DNA of 64,000 nt from Azorinus chamasolen (GCA_963576725.1 OY755251.1:34663619-34727618), one strand, 5' to 3'; positions 1 to 11,124 are shown, counted from the stretch's first letter. Notes: generated by a model not told the origin, from the letters alone. A program made the numbers and translations.

Positions 1-375
1 ATTCACATTTGTCTAGAAAAGTTTTTCCTTTCACACTGAATGGACTCTTCTTTCAAACATTGATGGACGATTCCACTTTGACGATTCAGCAATCAAAGGG
101 TTTATATTTCAAAATAGTTTTGTTTATATTATTTGTAAAGTCACAATGATCAGTGTGTTAGTGTGTACACGTCTTGACTTCATACTGAGTTCCTGAGCGT
201 CATATTTGGATCCAAACTATTTGCAAAAGCAATCTTAAATGCAACCGACATAGAGCAAGCTTATCGATACATCGTGTGACGTGCGTACAGACAGTATATG
301 GGCCGTCTGGGCAGTGTCTACTCTGCTGGCGTATCTGTTTGTTTACGACATATAGCACAACCTTTCCTACGCGGC

Positions 376-497
376 CATTCATTTATTGAAATCGGGATTC
401 TAAAAAGCAGGTGGTTGCTTTTTTGCAGGGCACAAGTATGGGAGCTTTCTGCATTATTTTCGACCTGCATTAAGCGACCACCTGTCTTACAAGATGT
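376..497. mobile_element. TA-flanked palindromic (pogo/Tigger-like) element, fragment
   Basis: Contains the inner palindrome AGCAGGTGGTTGCTT...AAGCGACCACCTG with the AGCTTTCTGCATTA motif seen in complete copies (51742, 46690). Outer ends are lost. Confidence 0.5.
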
Positions 498-526
498 CGT
501 AACTCCTTACATGAAGTATTTATAAC

Positions 527-736
527 TAAACCATTTACTCAATAAATACGGCTTTCTATGCCTTTGTAAACAGAGTAGACCCAGACCAGTCGGCTATTAT
601 AGGAGCCGTCTGATCATGGTCTGCTCTGTTTGCTTATGATATAAATATATATGATTCTAAAAAAATTCTTATGCCCATGTGCTATTATTTTTTACATGAA
701 TATTCATGGAAAAATCCATCACGTATGAAGGGTTAA
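527..736. mobile_element. TTAA miniature element, core 1
   Basis: Degenerate left end (TAAACCATTTACTC), core palindrome around GGCTATTATAGGAGCC, right end CATGGA...GAAGGGTTAA. Confidence 0.8.
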
Positions 737-859
737 TAGACATGTAGAGTAGCATTGGTAAGATCCGTAATCTGTAATGTGTACATCTTCGGTCGTGAAC
801 TGGAATATGTCTACATGCAATGATAGGAATCAAAACTCTTTTATGATATTTGAATTCGT

Positions 860-876
860 GGGGGGGGGGGGGGGGG
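860..876. repeat. Poly-G tract, 17 bp
   Basis: Uninterrupted G run followed by A-rich sequence. Such tracts can form G-quadruplexes and are prone to length error. Confidence 0.95.
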
Positions 877-969
877 TTCTAAAAAAACAAAAACAAAAGC
901 TCTTCAAATGTGCAGGCGACATTTCAGATACCTTAAGCGCATCAAAAAGATGTTTAAGCATGTGTCTGA

Positions 970-1076
970 AAGGCGGGTGGTAGCTTAATGCAGGTCAAAA
1001 GTAATGCAGAACGTTACGCTCCTATGGGAGCTTTCTGCATTACTTATGCCCTACATTAAGCAACCACTTGCTTTTT
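970..1076. mobile_element. TA-flanked palindromic element, inner part only
   Basis: Shows GGTGGTAGCTTAATGCAGG...TAAGCAACCACTTG with apex GCTCCTATGGGAGC, the same inner palindrome as the complete copies. Confidence 0.5.
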
Positions 1077-1139
1077 ATATAAAAGAATGGCCGCATAGGA
1101 CAGCTTCTACTGTAACTATATTACCAGACTGACATTTGC

Positions 1140-1192
1140 AAAACAGTTTGGATCCAGATCAGACGCCAAGTAATTCGGTGTCTCATCAGGGT
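1140..1192. mobile_element. TTAA element core 3, half copy
   Basis: CAGTTTGGATCCAGATCAGACG...GTCTCATCAGG, the palindromic core seen whole at 47849-48042; termini are absent. Confidence 0.5.
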
Positions 1193-1296
1193 ATAAACTC
1201 GTATTTGGCAATTCGAATTCCTCAAAAGCTTGGACGAATCGGAACAAATTGCAACAAGTCATATATTAGCATATTGTTTTCACAGCATGATAAGTG

Positions 1297-1547
1297 TTAA
1301 CCCTTTCCCTCATATAAGCGTGTTTTCACGCATTTGCAAAGAGAGTAGACCCAGACCAGACTGCTCATGTAGAAGCCGTCTGATCAGGGTATGTTCTGTT
1401 TGCTTATGATATAGTTCAGATATGATTCAATAGTTTCTGCCATTGTAAAAAAAAATGCTGTGCCCATTTGCTGTTGTAACAATTAATCTAATTATTATTC
1501 ATGATGTCATTATTTCTTACATGAATATTCGTGAAGTGAAGGGTTAA
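1297..1547. mobile_element. TTAA miniature element, core 1
   Basis: TTAACCCTTTCCCTCATATA at the left and GTGAAGGGTTAA at the right; the core palindrome is degraded in the middle. Confidence 0.85.
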
Positions 1548-1609
1548 AGGTACTTAGGCATATTAATTCTCTCACTCCAACGCTTTTTCGTCTGCTTCTA
1601 TCCCATTAA

Positions 1610-2170
1610 AGCCGTGGTCCCGACCCGCCCCGCCGTACTTGCAAGCGCGTGCAGTCTAAAAAACGTGGGCAAAACTTTGGGATCCGTACTTGGTGAGGAC
1701 CGCCTCCGTACGGTTTTGGGAGCACGCAGATACGCCGTTGCATTTTTAGTGCATGGGGAACTTTCGCTGCGTTCGGGCTACGTGTGGGCTACGGATTCAC
1801 ACCAGTACGTGTGACGCGCGTGCCTTCTACAGCCGACCAGCTCACAACGCAATAACTCCGTGAGTCTTTTAATTTTTTTCCCACGGTCACTTGCTCTACG
1901 GGCGGCGCACTTATCACGTGCGTGGTGCGCACGTGATAAGTGCGTGGTCTGTGCTTACTCAGCACTTCCCCAGTTCTACTGTCAAATGGGCACGCAGAAC
2001 TCACGTGGACCGTAACGAGTAAGCACGTGCTCCGCAGTTATAGCGAACGTTGTAACTTGTACGCACTGATTGTGAAGGTCACACCTTGGGCACTTGGTGA
2101 TTCGAGGGGTCACTCGGAGCAGAAGCTCGGCGAAGAGCTTGAGGTCCATTCGGATTCAGACTCTAGCTCT
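1610..2170. other. CpG- and ACGT-rich patch
   Basis: Base composition differs sharply from the AT-rich surroundings, with many CGTA/ACGTG motifs, and resembles the patch at 3250-3740. There is no convincing coding frame; the longest open frame is about 107 codons with no recognisable domain. It may be one anciently inserted element or a CpG island. Confidence 0.35.
1906..1944. repeat. Perfect 17-bp inverted repeat with E-boxes
   Basis: Arms CGCACTTATCACGTGCG (1906-1922) and its exact complement (1928-1944) with a 5-bp spacer. Each arm holds CACGTG. Confidence 0.9.
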
Positions 2171-2269
2171 TGCAACAACGTTCGTACTACCCAAAAAGTC
2201 TTCTCTACTCGATCCATGGACGATGTAACACAGGTATATCAACACTTGATAGTTCTATTCTAAGCTTGA

Positions 2270-3240
2270 TATACAAATGTTAAGCCAGCCTTATTCTCAA
2301 ATGCACAATATCAAACATTGACACTTTCGGTGAAGAAATAATTATTTAATTAAGAATTTTAAGTTTTCATATAATAATTAGTAATCATGTGCCTTAGATA
2401 AATGATGATAGTAGTAAAACTAACAATACATTACTTATGGTATGTGTATCAGAGACTGAGAATTGTTTGGATCCTGATGAAGAATGCATCTAAGTCATTA
2501 TCTGTTATAGGCTTACCAGGGGTAGTATCTGTGATACGCCAGTATAATTGCAGATATGTGTTACTTTGGAACCCCTAATGTGCTTAACAGGTGGACACAG
2601 TCGGTGCTAACTTTGTTGTTAACTGAATGATACAATAACGTCTTTATATTTGCGAATCCGTTGACAAGCATAGTTATAAGATAAATGGATTGGTGCCACT
2701 GGGATTAGAATATTAAGAGTCTTAACACACTGACAACCGGGTGGTACACAATTTATTAGCATCATTTCATTAAGTCCCACAGGGTTTCAGGGGTTCACGC
2801 TGACCAAGGATGTTGATCCAGTTGGACAGCATGCGATTGGCTGAAATCCAGCGACTCGCCTACTCTGACCACTCTTGCATATTCAACAGGGAGTTCTAGT
2901 TTAGTTTTTGGTTAGAGAAGTACATCCTTTTCGGGTTTACACGAACGGCAACACATCAGCCGGGAAAATGTAGTTTTATATTTACTGGGTGGCAACGGCC
3001 ACCATTTCTATGTGTTAGAAATTCTAACACTTATACAATTATGGTATTTCTACAAAATATCCTTTGTTTGCATTTTCATACTGGACATTCACTTGGATAT
3101 GATTTTCTTATTTGATGATCTTGTCATACATGTATATGATTTGGAACTATACTAATTAGAATACACTGAACTACAAACTGGACTTCTTCATTTCTCCAAG
3201 CCGGACTCCCACTTTCATACATTCATAATTTTCAATTCGG
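2270..3240. other. AT-rich stretch, no feature recognised
   Basis: No open frame of note, no terminal repeats matching the families named here. Confidence 0.4.
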
Positions 3241-3249
3241 ATACAATTA

Positions 3250-3740
3250 ATTTCATCACTACAGCAACGAACACTCCATCTCCTGTATCGGCGTCCCCGT
3301 TGCCTCTCACTCCCCCGTATCAAGGCAAGTAATACCACGTCGTGCTCATGCAAAACTCACGACCAACGCACTTACACACACGTACAACATGCGAGTGAGT
3401 AAGGACACACGTACGTGAACAGTACGTGTAAGTACGGCCTCCGTACGATAACGTGGCAATCGCACGGAGATTGTACGTTGTAAGCAAGTTGTAAGCACGT
3501 AAAACTCACTTACCACGTGTGCAACGTACGATGCACGCAATCGCTCACGGCCAGGCTTGGCGTGCGGGCCACTTACGTGCGGGCCACTTACTTACACATT
3601 GCGCAGCCGTGCAAGTGACATGCGTTGACGTGCACTCCCTCCCTGCGCTCTGCAACTCTCTCCCCACGTTTTCAGAAAAATGTAGCGGCCGTAGCCGCTC
3701 CAAAATCATACGTGTTAAAAATACTCACGGTGGGTTGTGA
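3250..3740. other. Second CpG/ACGT-rich patch
   Basis: Rich in CGTACG, ACACGTACG and AAGTACGG motifs, with CTCCGTACG shared with the patch at 1610-2170. The two patches may mark the ends of one element of about 2.1 kb. Confidence 0.35.
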
Positions 3741-3825
3741 CCGGGCCTCAACTCTTTCACAGCCAAATTCTTCGGAAAGCGACTTACGGTGTCTGCTTAA
3801 ATGGGCGAATATGTGATTACATGGG

Positions 3826-3900
3826 AAATTGTTTGGATCCAGATGAAACGCCGAATCACTCAGTGTCTCATCAGGATCTAAATAGTCTGACACATCACTT
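3826..3900. mobile_element. TTAA element core 3, degraded
   Basis: TTGTTTGGATCCAGATGAAACG...TGTCTCATCAGGATC; diverged copy of the core at 47900-47960. Confidence 0.5.
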
Positions 3901-4128
3901 ACGTTTATAGAAGAAATAGACAGAAAGTCCACCCTGGAACTTTTAAAAGCAGACGACATTGTTTACAGACGAAACTATTATTTGGCGTCAAGAGAGTTAC
4001 CGGTAATCGTCTGCATGCTAAAGTTTCAAAGTGGACTTATCCAGTAGTGTTTAACATTCAGTATGAAAGTCAGAGAGTGTACTTTGCGAGAGAATTTTGA
4101 ATAACTAGCAATGTAACTTCCCTAAGGG

Positions 4129-4331
4129 CAGAGCTAGGCCTACGGATAAAGGTGCGTACCCAATTATTATAATCGTCATTTCTCCACCAAACCCTATACC
4201 GTGACCACTCTTTAGAATCGTCTCTTGGAGACGATTCTAAAGAGTGGTCACAGTATAGGGTTTGGTGGAGAAATAAAGAAGTTATTCTTAATTTTAAATG
4301 CTTATATCTACGCATCTTATCTGGACCTCTG
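4129..4331. mobile_element. CAGAGCT foldback element
   Basis: Ends CAGAGCTA... and ...GGACCTCTG. Long central palindrome from TTTCTCCACCAAACCC through TAGAATCGTCTC to its complement, apex near 4220-4230. About 200 bp and non-coding. Confidence 0.85.
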
Positions 4332-4334
4332 CCT

Positions 4335-5360
4335 GTATTGTTTACAAATGACAGTAGATCTACACCCGTTTTCCACAACCGTCTACAGACGAATATGTCT
4401 AAATACTTCAATATTTACATAAATGGGCGTCGATTTTGCGCAGGATGTGTTTTGGCTCATAAGTGTGTATATGTCTGCTCTAACCTGTTTGCGAGCCAAA
4501 TTTGAGTCGATTTCTAGGAATATAATATCTATGTTCATATCATGATTACTGCTTTTAAAATTCGCCAGTATTCAATGTACATAAAAGTAACATAGATCTG
4601 TGAAGGAGCTCTCAGTGTATTCAGTGATATTAAATCGCATATACGTTACCCTTGACCTTGTGAATTTTCATTTGAAAACAATAATGGCTTCAAAGGTTTT
4701 AGTTGATCATTGTAGATGCTTTCATTAGCCTATGGTGGATTTTGTTTTGCCTATCAGGTCCCGTCTTCTCATATTGTCTATATAAATTAAGATGGACAAA
4801 CTTGCAGTTAAACACCACGTCCGACAACACTTAACAGATGGACCATTTAAGGTGGGCCTTTTGGACCGGGTCGTTATGGATCGGACCGTTTTGGAAGTGG
4901 GCCGTTTGACCCGCATTCATCGGCGCGCCAGTCCCGGCATTTACCCACAACCATTAAAGGGAGACAATCGTTGTAGAGACTCGATCGAGCAACATTTTTT
5001 ACGTTAAAATAACAATATTTATTTCCCAGGTGAAAACACGTAAGAAAAATGAAGGCATTTGATAAGAAACTCGAAAGAATCAGCTAATTCTTGTCCAGAT
5101 TAACCAACAAACTTGCGAAGAAGACAGTAAGATAATTCTAAAATCGTCCAGCTTTGGGTTGTCTAACCTCATTGGGGTTTTTTCATCAATGAGGCATGTT
5201 GATAAAGCTTGGATAATTTTATGTTTATGTAGCGGCTGTAACCATTTCGTTGTTTTGCAACATTTCGTTTTGAAATGTTTTCAACTATTTCGCTATTGAC
5301 ATAACACGGTTGCAAATCGCATTGATTTCTAGAATCTATAAAAATGTTTATTTTCCTTAC
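4335..5360. other. No feature recognised
   Basis: AT-rich single-copy-looking sequence. Short open frames only, none with recognisable protein character. Confidence 0.4.
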
Positions 5361-5364
5361 ATAT

Positions 5365-5606
5365 GGGCCTCACAATTTCACATTCATGTCCATGAATTCT
5401 TTTCCAACAATGTTCCAAGAGTTACTATGGCATAGTCTACAATTGCATGATTTGCATGCTCATGGTTACTTGTATCTCTCGAGAATGCCATATCAATCAT
5501 AGCAAATATGCCATTGTAAACAATTAAACTGGATGACATCATGTCCCGGTAAAAGTTGCCTCAGCCTATCGATTATCGTATACGGTAATGTGAAATTGTG
5601 AGGCCC
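5365..5606. mobile_element. 242-bp element with perfect 20-bp terminal inverted repeats
   Basis: GGGCCTCACAATTTCACATT at the left end and its exact complement at the right. There is no coding content. I did not find a second copy in this window. Confidence 0.7.
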
Positions 5607-5759
5607 CACAACTGATTTATAAGGTCTTATTTTTACTGAATATGGGAAGCAAATGTGTGTCCAAGGTGGGTCTTGAAACCACGACCCCATTAATAACAGT
5701 CCATGTGACAAGCATACATGAAGTTGATCTGTCAGACCACGAAGTAAATACAGATCTGA

Positions 5760-6135
5760 ATGGTGGTCAGACTGTGGTCGGACTGGTCCAGTTTACGGAG
5801 ATTTTGCCTAAAGACGATTTCGCTCGGAAAGAGTTATACAGTAAACCCATTCGAAATTACGCCTAGAAAGCAATTATATATAGCAATTGTATTCTTTATA
5901 GTTGTGTCATGTCATCAGTACCTTTACCATAGGTGTGAAATACAATTGCTATATAATTTGTCTTCTGGGCAAAATCTGCAATGGGTTTACTATATATAAA
6001 TTTTTATAATTAAACTCTTTATATGCAAAATTGTCTATAGGCGAAATCGGAGACATATATACAAATTTGTATATATATATGTATGTATATGTCTCTGGCA
6101 AAATCTCCAACATCCTGTGGTCCAGTCTTACCACC
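5760..6135. repeat. Large imperfect hairpin (foldback element)
   Basis: Left arm GGAGATTTTGCCTAAAGACG...GTAAACCCATT mirrors right arm AATGGGTTTAC...TCTCTGGCAAAATCTCC. The inner stem AATTATATATAGCAATTG pairs with 5942-5960. Confidence 0.65.
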
Positions 6136-6163
6136 TTCAACACAGCCATTACGATTCTCTTAT

Positions 6164-6303
6164 AGCCAGGTAGAGATTGTGGCGAAACAGTTGATGACTT
6201 GATAGGTTTAGACTGTGTGGCTTGATAGCTCATTCGGTTGAGTATTTGTATAGTCAGCCAAAGTCCCTGGGTTCGAGTCCCAGTTGAGTCACAACTTTTT
6301 CAC
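6164..6303 (+). mobile_element. tRNA-like SINE fragment, first tandem copy
   Basis: Starts AGCCAGGTAGAGATTGTGG and ends with ACAACTTTTTCACC. Its inside holds a tRNA-like segment at 6216-6293. A diverged copy lies 275 bp downstream. Confidence 0.5.
6216..6293 (+). tRNA. tRNA-like sequence (pseudo-tRNA or SINE head)
   Basis: The 7-bp acceptor stem TGTGGCT/AGTCACA pairs with one G-T. A perfect T arm CTGGG-TTCGAGT-CCCAG is present and a D-arm-like GCTC...GAGT. Three extra bases before the D arm and a poor anticodon stem argue against a working tRNA. Confidence 0.35.
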
Positions 6304-6438
6304 CATGTTACATCTGGTGCCCAACGTAAATAACCCGCAGTGTGATTCTTATGAAAAAAAAATGTAATAATAAGAAACTCATGGAGTGTTCTTTGAGTAA
6401 GAATTCAGGACAAATTCTTGTGTAGAGGGGGTGTGTGT

Positions 6439-6576
6439 AGCTGGGTAGAGATTGTGGTGAAACAGTTGATAGGCTTTAGACTGTTTGGTTTGACAGCTTA
6501 ATAGATCTATAGAGTGTTAGCATAGTAAGCCTAAGGCCTTGGGTTCTAGTCCCAGTCAGGTCACAACTTTTTCACC
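6439..6576 (+). mobile_element. tRNA-like SINE fragment, second tandem copy
   Basis: Repeats the first copy from AGCTGGGTAGAGATTGTGG to ACAACTTTTTCACC; the tRNA-like part is more decayed (GGGTTCTAGTCCCAG). Confidence 0.5.
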
Positions 6577-6579
6577 AGC

Positions 6580-7080
6580 AGATTTCGTAGGTATGGACTT
6601 CAAACAGTGCTTGTTTTCGGACAACTAGGGTCCAAAATAAGGTCTCATTCCCAATTCAAAAGTACATATGTTTTCTCAGTCTCTGCAGAAAATTCCAATC
6701 TATTGGGTAAAAACTGAAAAAGGCATTATTTCCATCTGAAACAGTAAACAAAAGCATTGATTTGAACAAAAGAGTTAAACCATTTGGTCCAAATTAACCC
6801 CCTTCCGGGGACCCCATAATCCCCTTTATGGCACCATTTATCCCCTTTCTCTGGAGTCTGCCACCATTCCCCAAATGGTAAAAATGTGCTGACTTTGTTT
6901 GAAGTAATATTGCAACATGACTAGTTAAAAGTCTGATAGCTGCTTAATGCAGGACAGCATTTAAAAATTACTTTCCACTTTTTTCCTGGATTAACATTGA
7001 AGCAAATTGTACCACTTGATTTATAGACCTACAGTTAAGATTCATTCTGATAGGTTTAATTGTATGTCGAAATGACTGCT
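6580..7080. other. No feature recognised
   Basis: AT-rich, with a short C-rich run (about 6795-6870). No terminal repeats or coding frame. Confidence 0.35.
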
Positions 7081-7084
7081 ATAC

Positions 7085-8100
7085 AGTCATACATGGGTGG
7101 GGCATGCAGGTCCTATATCTATAGCAATACTGTCATAATTTCATAAAAACATGTACCGGTATGTGGGGCTACAGGTCCTATGCCTATTTCCTGCCATACA
7201 GTCATACATAATTGAGACATGCAGGCCCTATGCCTATTGCCATTCAGTTGTAAATAAGTGAGACATGCAGGCCCTATACCTATTGCCATTCAGTTGTAAA
7301 TAAGTGAGACATGCAGGCCCTATGCCTATTGCCATTCAGTTGTAAATAAGTGAGACATGCAGGCCCTATGCCTATTGCCATTCAGTTGTAAATAAGTGAG
7401 ACATGCAGGCCCTATGCCTATTGCCATTCAGTTGTAAATAAGTGAGACATGCAGGCCCTATGCCTATTGCCATTCAGTTGTAAATAAGTGAGACATGCAG
7501 GCCCTATGCCTATTGCCATTCAGTTGTAAATAAGTGAGGCATGCATGCCCTTTGCCTATTGCCATTCAGTTGTAAATAAGTGAGACATGCAGGCCCTATG
7601 CCTATTGCCATTCAGTTGTAAATAAGTGAGACATGCAGGCCCTATGCCTATTGCCATTCAGTTGTAAATAAGTGAGGCATGCAGGCCCTTTTCCTATTGC
7701 CATTCAGTTGTAAATAAGTGAGGCATGCAGGCCCTATGCCTATTGCCATTCAGTTGTAAAGAAGTGAGACATGCAGGCCCTATGCCTATTGCCATTCAGT
7801 TGTAAATAAGTGAGGCATGCAGGCCCTTTTCCTATTGCCATTCAGTTGTAAATAAGTGAGGCATGCAGGCCCTATGCCTATTGCCATTCAGTTGTAAATA
7901 AGTGAGACATGCAGGCCCTATGCCTATTGCCATTCAGTTGTAAATAAGTGAGGGTGCAGGCCCTTTGCACATTACTATACAGTCATAATGTAGGGCATGC
8001 AGGCCATGCCCACACAAATATACAGTTATAATGTAGGGCATGCAGGCCCTACCCACATTACTATACAGTCATAATGTAGGGCATGCAGGTTCTGTGGACT
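7085..8100. repeat. 46-bp minisatellite with degenerate flanks
   Basis: About 16 units of 46 bp between 7205 and 7950 built on GACATGCAGGCCCTATGCC and TATTGCCATTCAGTTGTAAA. Older units at both ends are about 42 bp and more diverged (CAGTCATAATGTAGGGCATG). Some adjacent variants (GAGGCATGC, CCCTTTTCC) recur as pairs, suggesting multi-unit duplication. Confidence 0.95.
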
Positions 8101-8105
8101 CATTT

Positions 8106-9031
8106 TTAGCTTGTCTGTTTTCGAAGAAAAAAGTCAAGCTATTGTGAGCTAATTAATCAAAAAGTGTAAGAGGTATCAACATGAAACTTCATAGGTTGGT
8201 AGATCTATTTGATGAGAAGTGTATGCAGTGGATAAGCACTAAATCAGATGAGCGTGTCGTTGCACGCGGCTCCTATATTTAATAAAATAGGATCCGACCA
8301 ATCCTCTGGGAGCTTTCTGGATTACTTTCACCCTTCATTAAGAAGCCACCTGCCGAAAAAGAATTTTTCGGTAGTAAAATTTCGGAGTATCGCATTTTTA
8401 CTGTACATATATTGCAACGCTTTTGTACTACACCTGCAACATTGTCAGGAGGGTGAAAGCCTCATGGCAAAGACATTGCTGGATAGAACAACAGTGAAAT
8501 GAACAACAGTGGAAATGATCACGGTGGAAGGTAATTTCTATCCATGTATTTCTTTTAATTTTCATAAACAGCTTGCATTGTTTATATTGCCAGGAGCTTA
8601 TAAACTCCTCCTCTGCTATCTTTCATCAATGACACTGTTGTTTACAAAAATATGATCAATTTTTAAACATCTTAATTCTCGTAACTAAACTTTATTATTA
8701 TAATTGCATGCTTTTTTATTCCTTCGCAAATGAACCAGGATCTGTACTGTTTGCTTAATTTTTTTTTTTACATAAGAAATTAAATTGATTAATATTCATA
8801 ATAGGCAGATTGTTGCTTAAACATTCATCCAGTAAGTGTAAAGCGTTTGGATGTTTTGCATAATTTTGTCTCTCTCTCTTTTTCAGATTGAACTTCTAGC
8901 ATAATTATGCTACTGGTTTAGATGTTATTGTGAAGTTTGCGCACACAAATAAATGTACGTCATACCAGCAGATGGTTATTTGAAGACATAATGAGGAGTT
9001 TATTTGGACTGGAATTATTTTACCATCTTGT
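8106..9031 (+). repeat. Tandem segmental duplication, copy A (empty site)
   Basis: Matches 9367-10534 along its length (shared GAACAACAGTGAAATG, TTTTTCAGATTGAACTTCTA, ACCAGCAGATGGTTATTTG). It keeps a bare TTAA at 8663-8666 where copy B has a miniature element. Both copies contain exon-like stretches with donor (GGAAGGTAATTTC) and acceptor (CTTTTTCAG) signals and could be duplicated 5' UTR exons of TTC14 (inference). Confidence 0.85.
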
Positions 9032-9091
9032 TGGCTGAGAAATTAAAGATTTTGATAGATCATTATGTATCTTATCTACATTGCTGTATGT

Positions 9092-9276
9092 CAGAGCTAC
9101 AGATAAGGGTGCATTATTATACCTAAATACTAAAATGGTCATTTCTCCACCAAACCCTATACTGTGACCGTCTCTTCGAGACGATTCTAAAGAGTGGTCA
9201 CAGTATAGGGTTTGGTGGAGAAATGAAGAAGTTATTCTAAAAAATGTTTTAATTTACGCATCTTTTTGGAGCTCTG
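9092..9276. mobile_element. CAGAGCT foldback element
   Basis: CAGAGCTACAGATAAGG...GGAGCTCTG with the ACCAAACCCTATACTGTGAC palindrome. Left outer flank (9032-9091) also matches 17565-17623. Confidence 0.85.
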
Positions 9277-9366
9277 TAGACCAGTGTGAAGAGTTTGTAA
9301 TTTTTGCAACTTTCTGTGACAAAAAATCTGAAGTGGGTGCATCAGTGTCCTATGGACAAATTTCTA

Positions 9367-10534
9367 GGTTTAGCTCGTCTGTTTTCGAAGAAAAAGGTTG
9401 AGCTATTGTGATCACTGGACGTAGTTATAGGCTTTGGCGTTGGCGGCGGCGTCGTTAGCGTGCAAAATCTTTAATGTAGCTGATTAATCAAAAAGTGTAG
9501 GAGGTACATGTATCAACATGAATCTTCATAGGTTATGGAGAAGTGTATGCAGTGGACAAGCACCAAATCATATGAGCGTTAGCGCCGCACGTAGCTCTTG
9601 ATTGTATTGAAATAGGATCCTCTGGGAGCTTTCTGGATTGCTTTCACCCTTCATTAAGAAGCCACCTGCCTAAAAAGAGTTCATTTTTTCGGTAGTAAAA
9701 TTTTTGAGTATAGCGCGGTTTTACTATACATATATCGCAATGCTTTCATACTACACCTGTAACATTGTCAGGAAGGTGAAAGCTTCATGGCAAAGACATT
9801 GCTGGATAGAACAACAGTGAAATGAACAACAGTGGAAATGATCACGGTGGAAGGTAATTTCTATACATGTACATTTGTATTTCTTTAATTTTCATAAACA
9901 GCTGGCATTGTTTGTATTGCCAAGAGCGTATTTACTCCTTGTCTGCTATCTATCATCAGTTAGAAGGACATTTACAAAAGTATGATCAATTTTTAACCCT
10001 TTCCCTGTTCTGTATTTAGGCCAAATTTCAATACCTACTGAATATTCATTAACAAAATAGTTATAAAGAAATATGGAAGATGGAACATTGTAGACATCTT
10101 AGAAAGTAAAGAAACAGATCTATCAACTTTTATTAGCAAACAGAGCAGACCCTGATCAGACGGCTCCTCTAGGAGCCGTCTGATCTGGGTCTACTCTGTT
10201 TGCAAATGCGTGAAAACACGTTTATATGAGGGAAAGGGTTAAACATCTTAAGTCTCGTAACTTTATAATCACACACTTTATAAGAATTAAAATCAATACA
10301 TATTCATAGCGGGCAGATTGTTGCAAGAACATTCATACAGTAAGTTTAAAGGTTTTGGATGTTTTGTATAATTTTGTCGCTCTCTCTCTTTTTCAGATTG
10401 AACTTCTAGCATCATTATGCTACTGGTTTAGATGTTATTGTGAAGTTTGTGCACATGGTGCATTATACCAGCAGATGGTTATTTGAAGACATAATGAGGA
10501 GTTTATTTTGATTGGAATTATTTTACCATCTTGT
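9367..10534 (+). repeat. Tandem segmental duplication, copy B (filled site)
   Basis: Same sequence as copy A plus a 250-bp insertion at 9993-10242. Removing it gives nearly equal lengths. Confidence 0.85.
9993..10242. mobile_element. TTAA miniature element, core 1, with proven target duplication
   Basis: TTAACCCTTTCCCTGTTCTG ... GAGGGAAAGGGTTAA. The paralogous empty site at 8663-8666 has a single TTAA in identical context, so TTAA is the target duplication. Confidence 0.95.
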
Positions 10535-10545
10535 GGAGCTGGACC

Positions 10546-10695
10546 ATGATGGTTGGTTTTCAGTTGGTTGAAGAGGGTCAGAAACAGAACAATGTTTGTG
10601 CCATACTTAAATCAGCAAGAACACAGCTTGGTACTGAAACAGTTTGTGATGAAGTGTCCGTAAAGGGGCTCCTTGAAGACATTATTAGTACATGA
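10546..10695 (+). CDS. Short open frame (49 codons) upstream of TTC14; possible uORF or gene remnant
   Basis: The frame begins ATGATGGTTGG and encodes QLVEEGQKQNNVCAILKSAR and on to TVCDEVSVKGLLEDIIST, then TGA. Its composition is mixed and protein-like, unlike the surrounding repeats. It begins just past the end of the second copy of the 0.92-kb duplication. I do not recognise the peptide. It could be an upstream ORF in a 5' exon or chance. Confidence 0.2.
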   Translation: MMVGFQLVEEGQKQNNVCAILKSARTQLGTETVCDEVSVKGLLEDIIST

Positions 10696-10881
10696 AGCTG
10701 TTGAAGAATAGTGACAGTTGGAACAGTGGTTTTTAAGACAACTGTGCAATTAGTGTTCCACTGTTGTCACTTGAGTGAGGTTACTAGATACTTTTCTATA
10801 AGTAGTAAAATAGTGAATGTTTGGAATTACGCCATTTTATAGTTTGAAAATATTTCCAAATATGACCATCAGAAATATTGT

Positions 10882-11124
10882 TTAACTTTATCCGATAGAG
10901 ATGCCTTTTGGTGCCTTGGCTGATAGACCTAGATCTGGCTCCTGTTGGGGCCGTCACATCAGGGTCTGCTCTGTTTGCTTATAGAATAACATAGATCTGA
11001 TTCTACATTTTCTGTCATGGCCAACATTATTGTATTCATATGCTATTATAAAAAGAAAAACCATGTAATTAATATTGATAATATCATTATTTGTTTCATG
11101 AATATTCATCAGCTAAGGGGTTAA
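10882..11124. mobile_element. TTAA miniature element, core 1 (diverged)
   Basis: TTAACTTTATCCG ... CTAAGGGGTTAA; core partly lost (GGCTCCTGTTGGGGCC). Confidence 0.8.

Noticed and set aside
1940..2263. 107-codon frame in the CpG-rich patch
   Set aside because: No standard ATG at its upstream end, no recognisable domain, and it starts inside a perfect inverted repeat.
4070..4411. 113-codon minus-strand open frame
   Set aside because: It runs through the palindrome of a CAGAGCT foldback element; similar frames appear in other copies.
7205..7950. Regular direct repeats resembling a CRISPR array
   Set aside because: Units are contiguous with no unique spacers, and the window is eukaryotic; it is a minisatellite.
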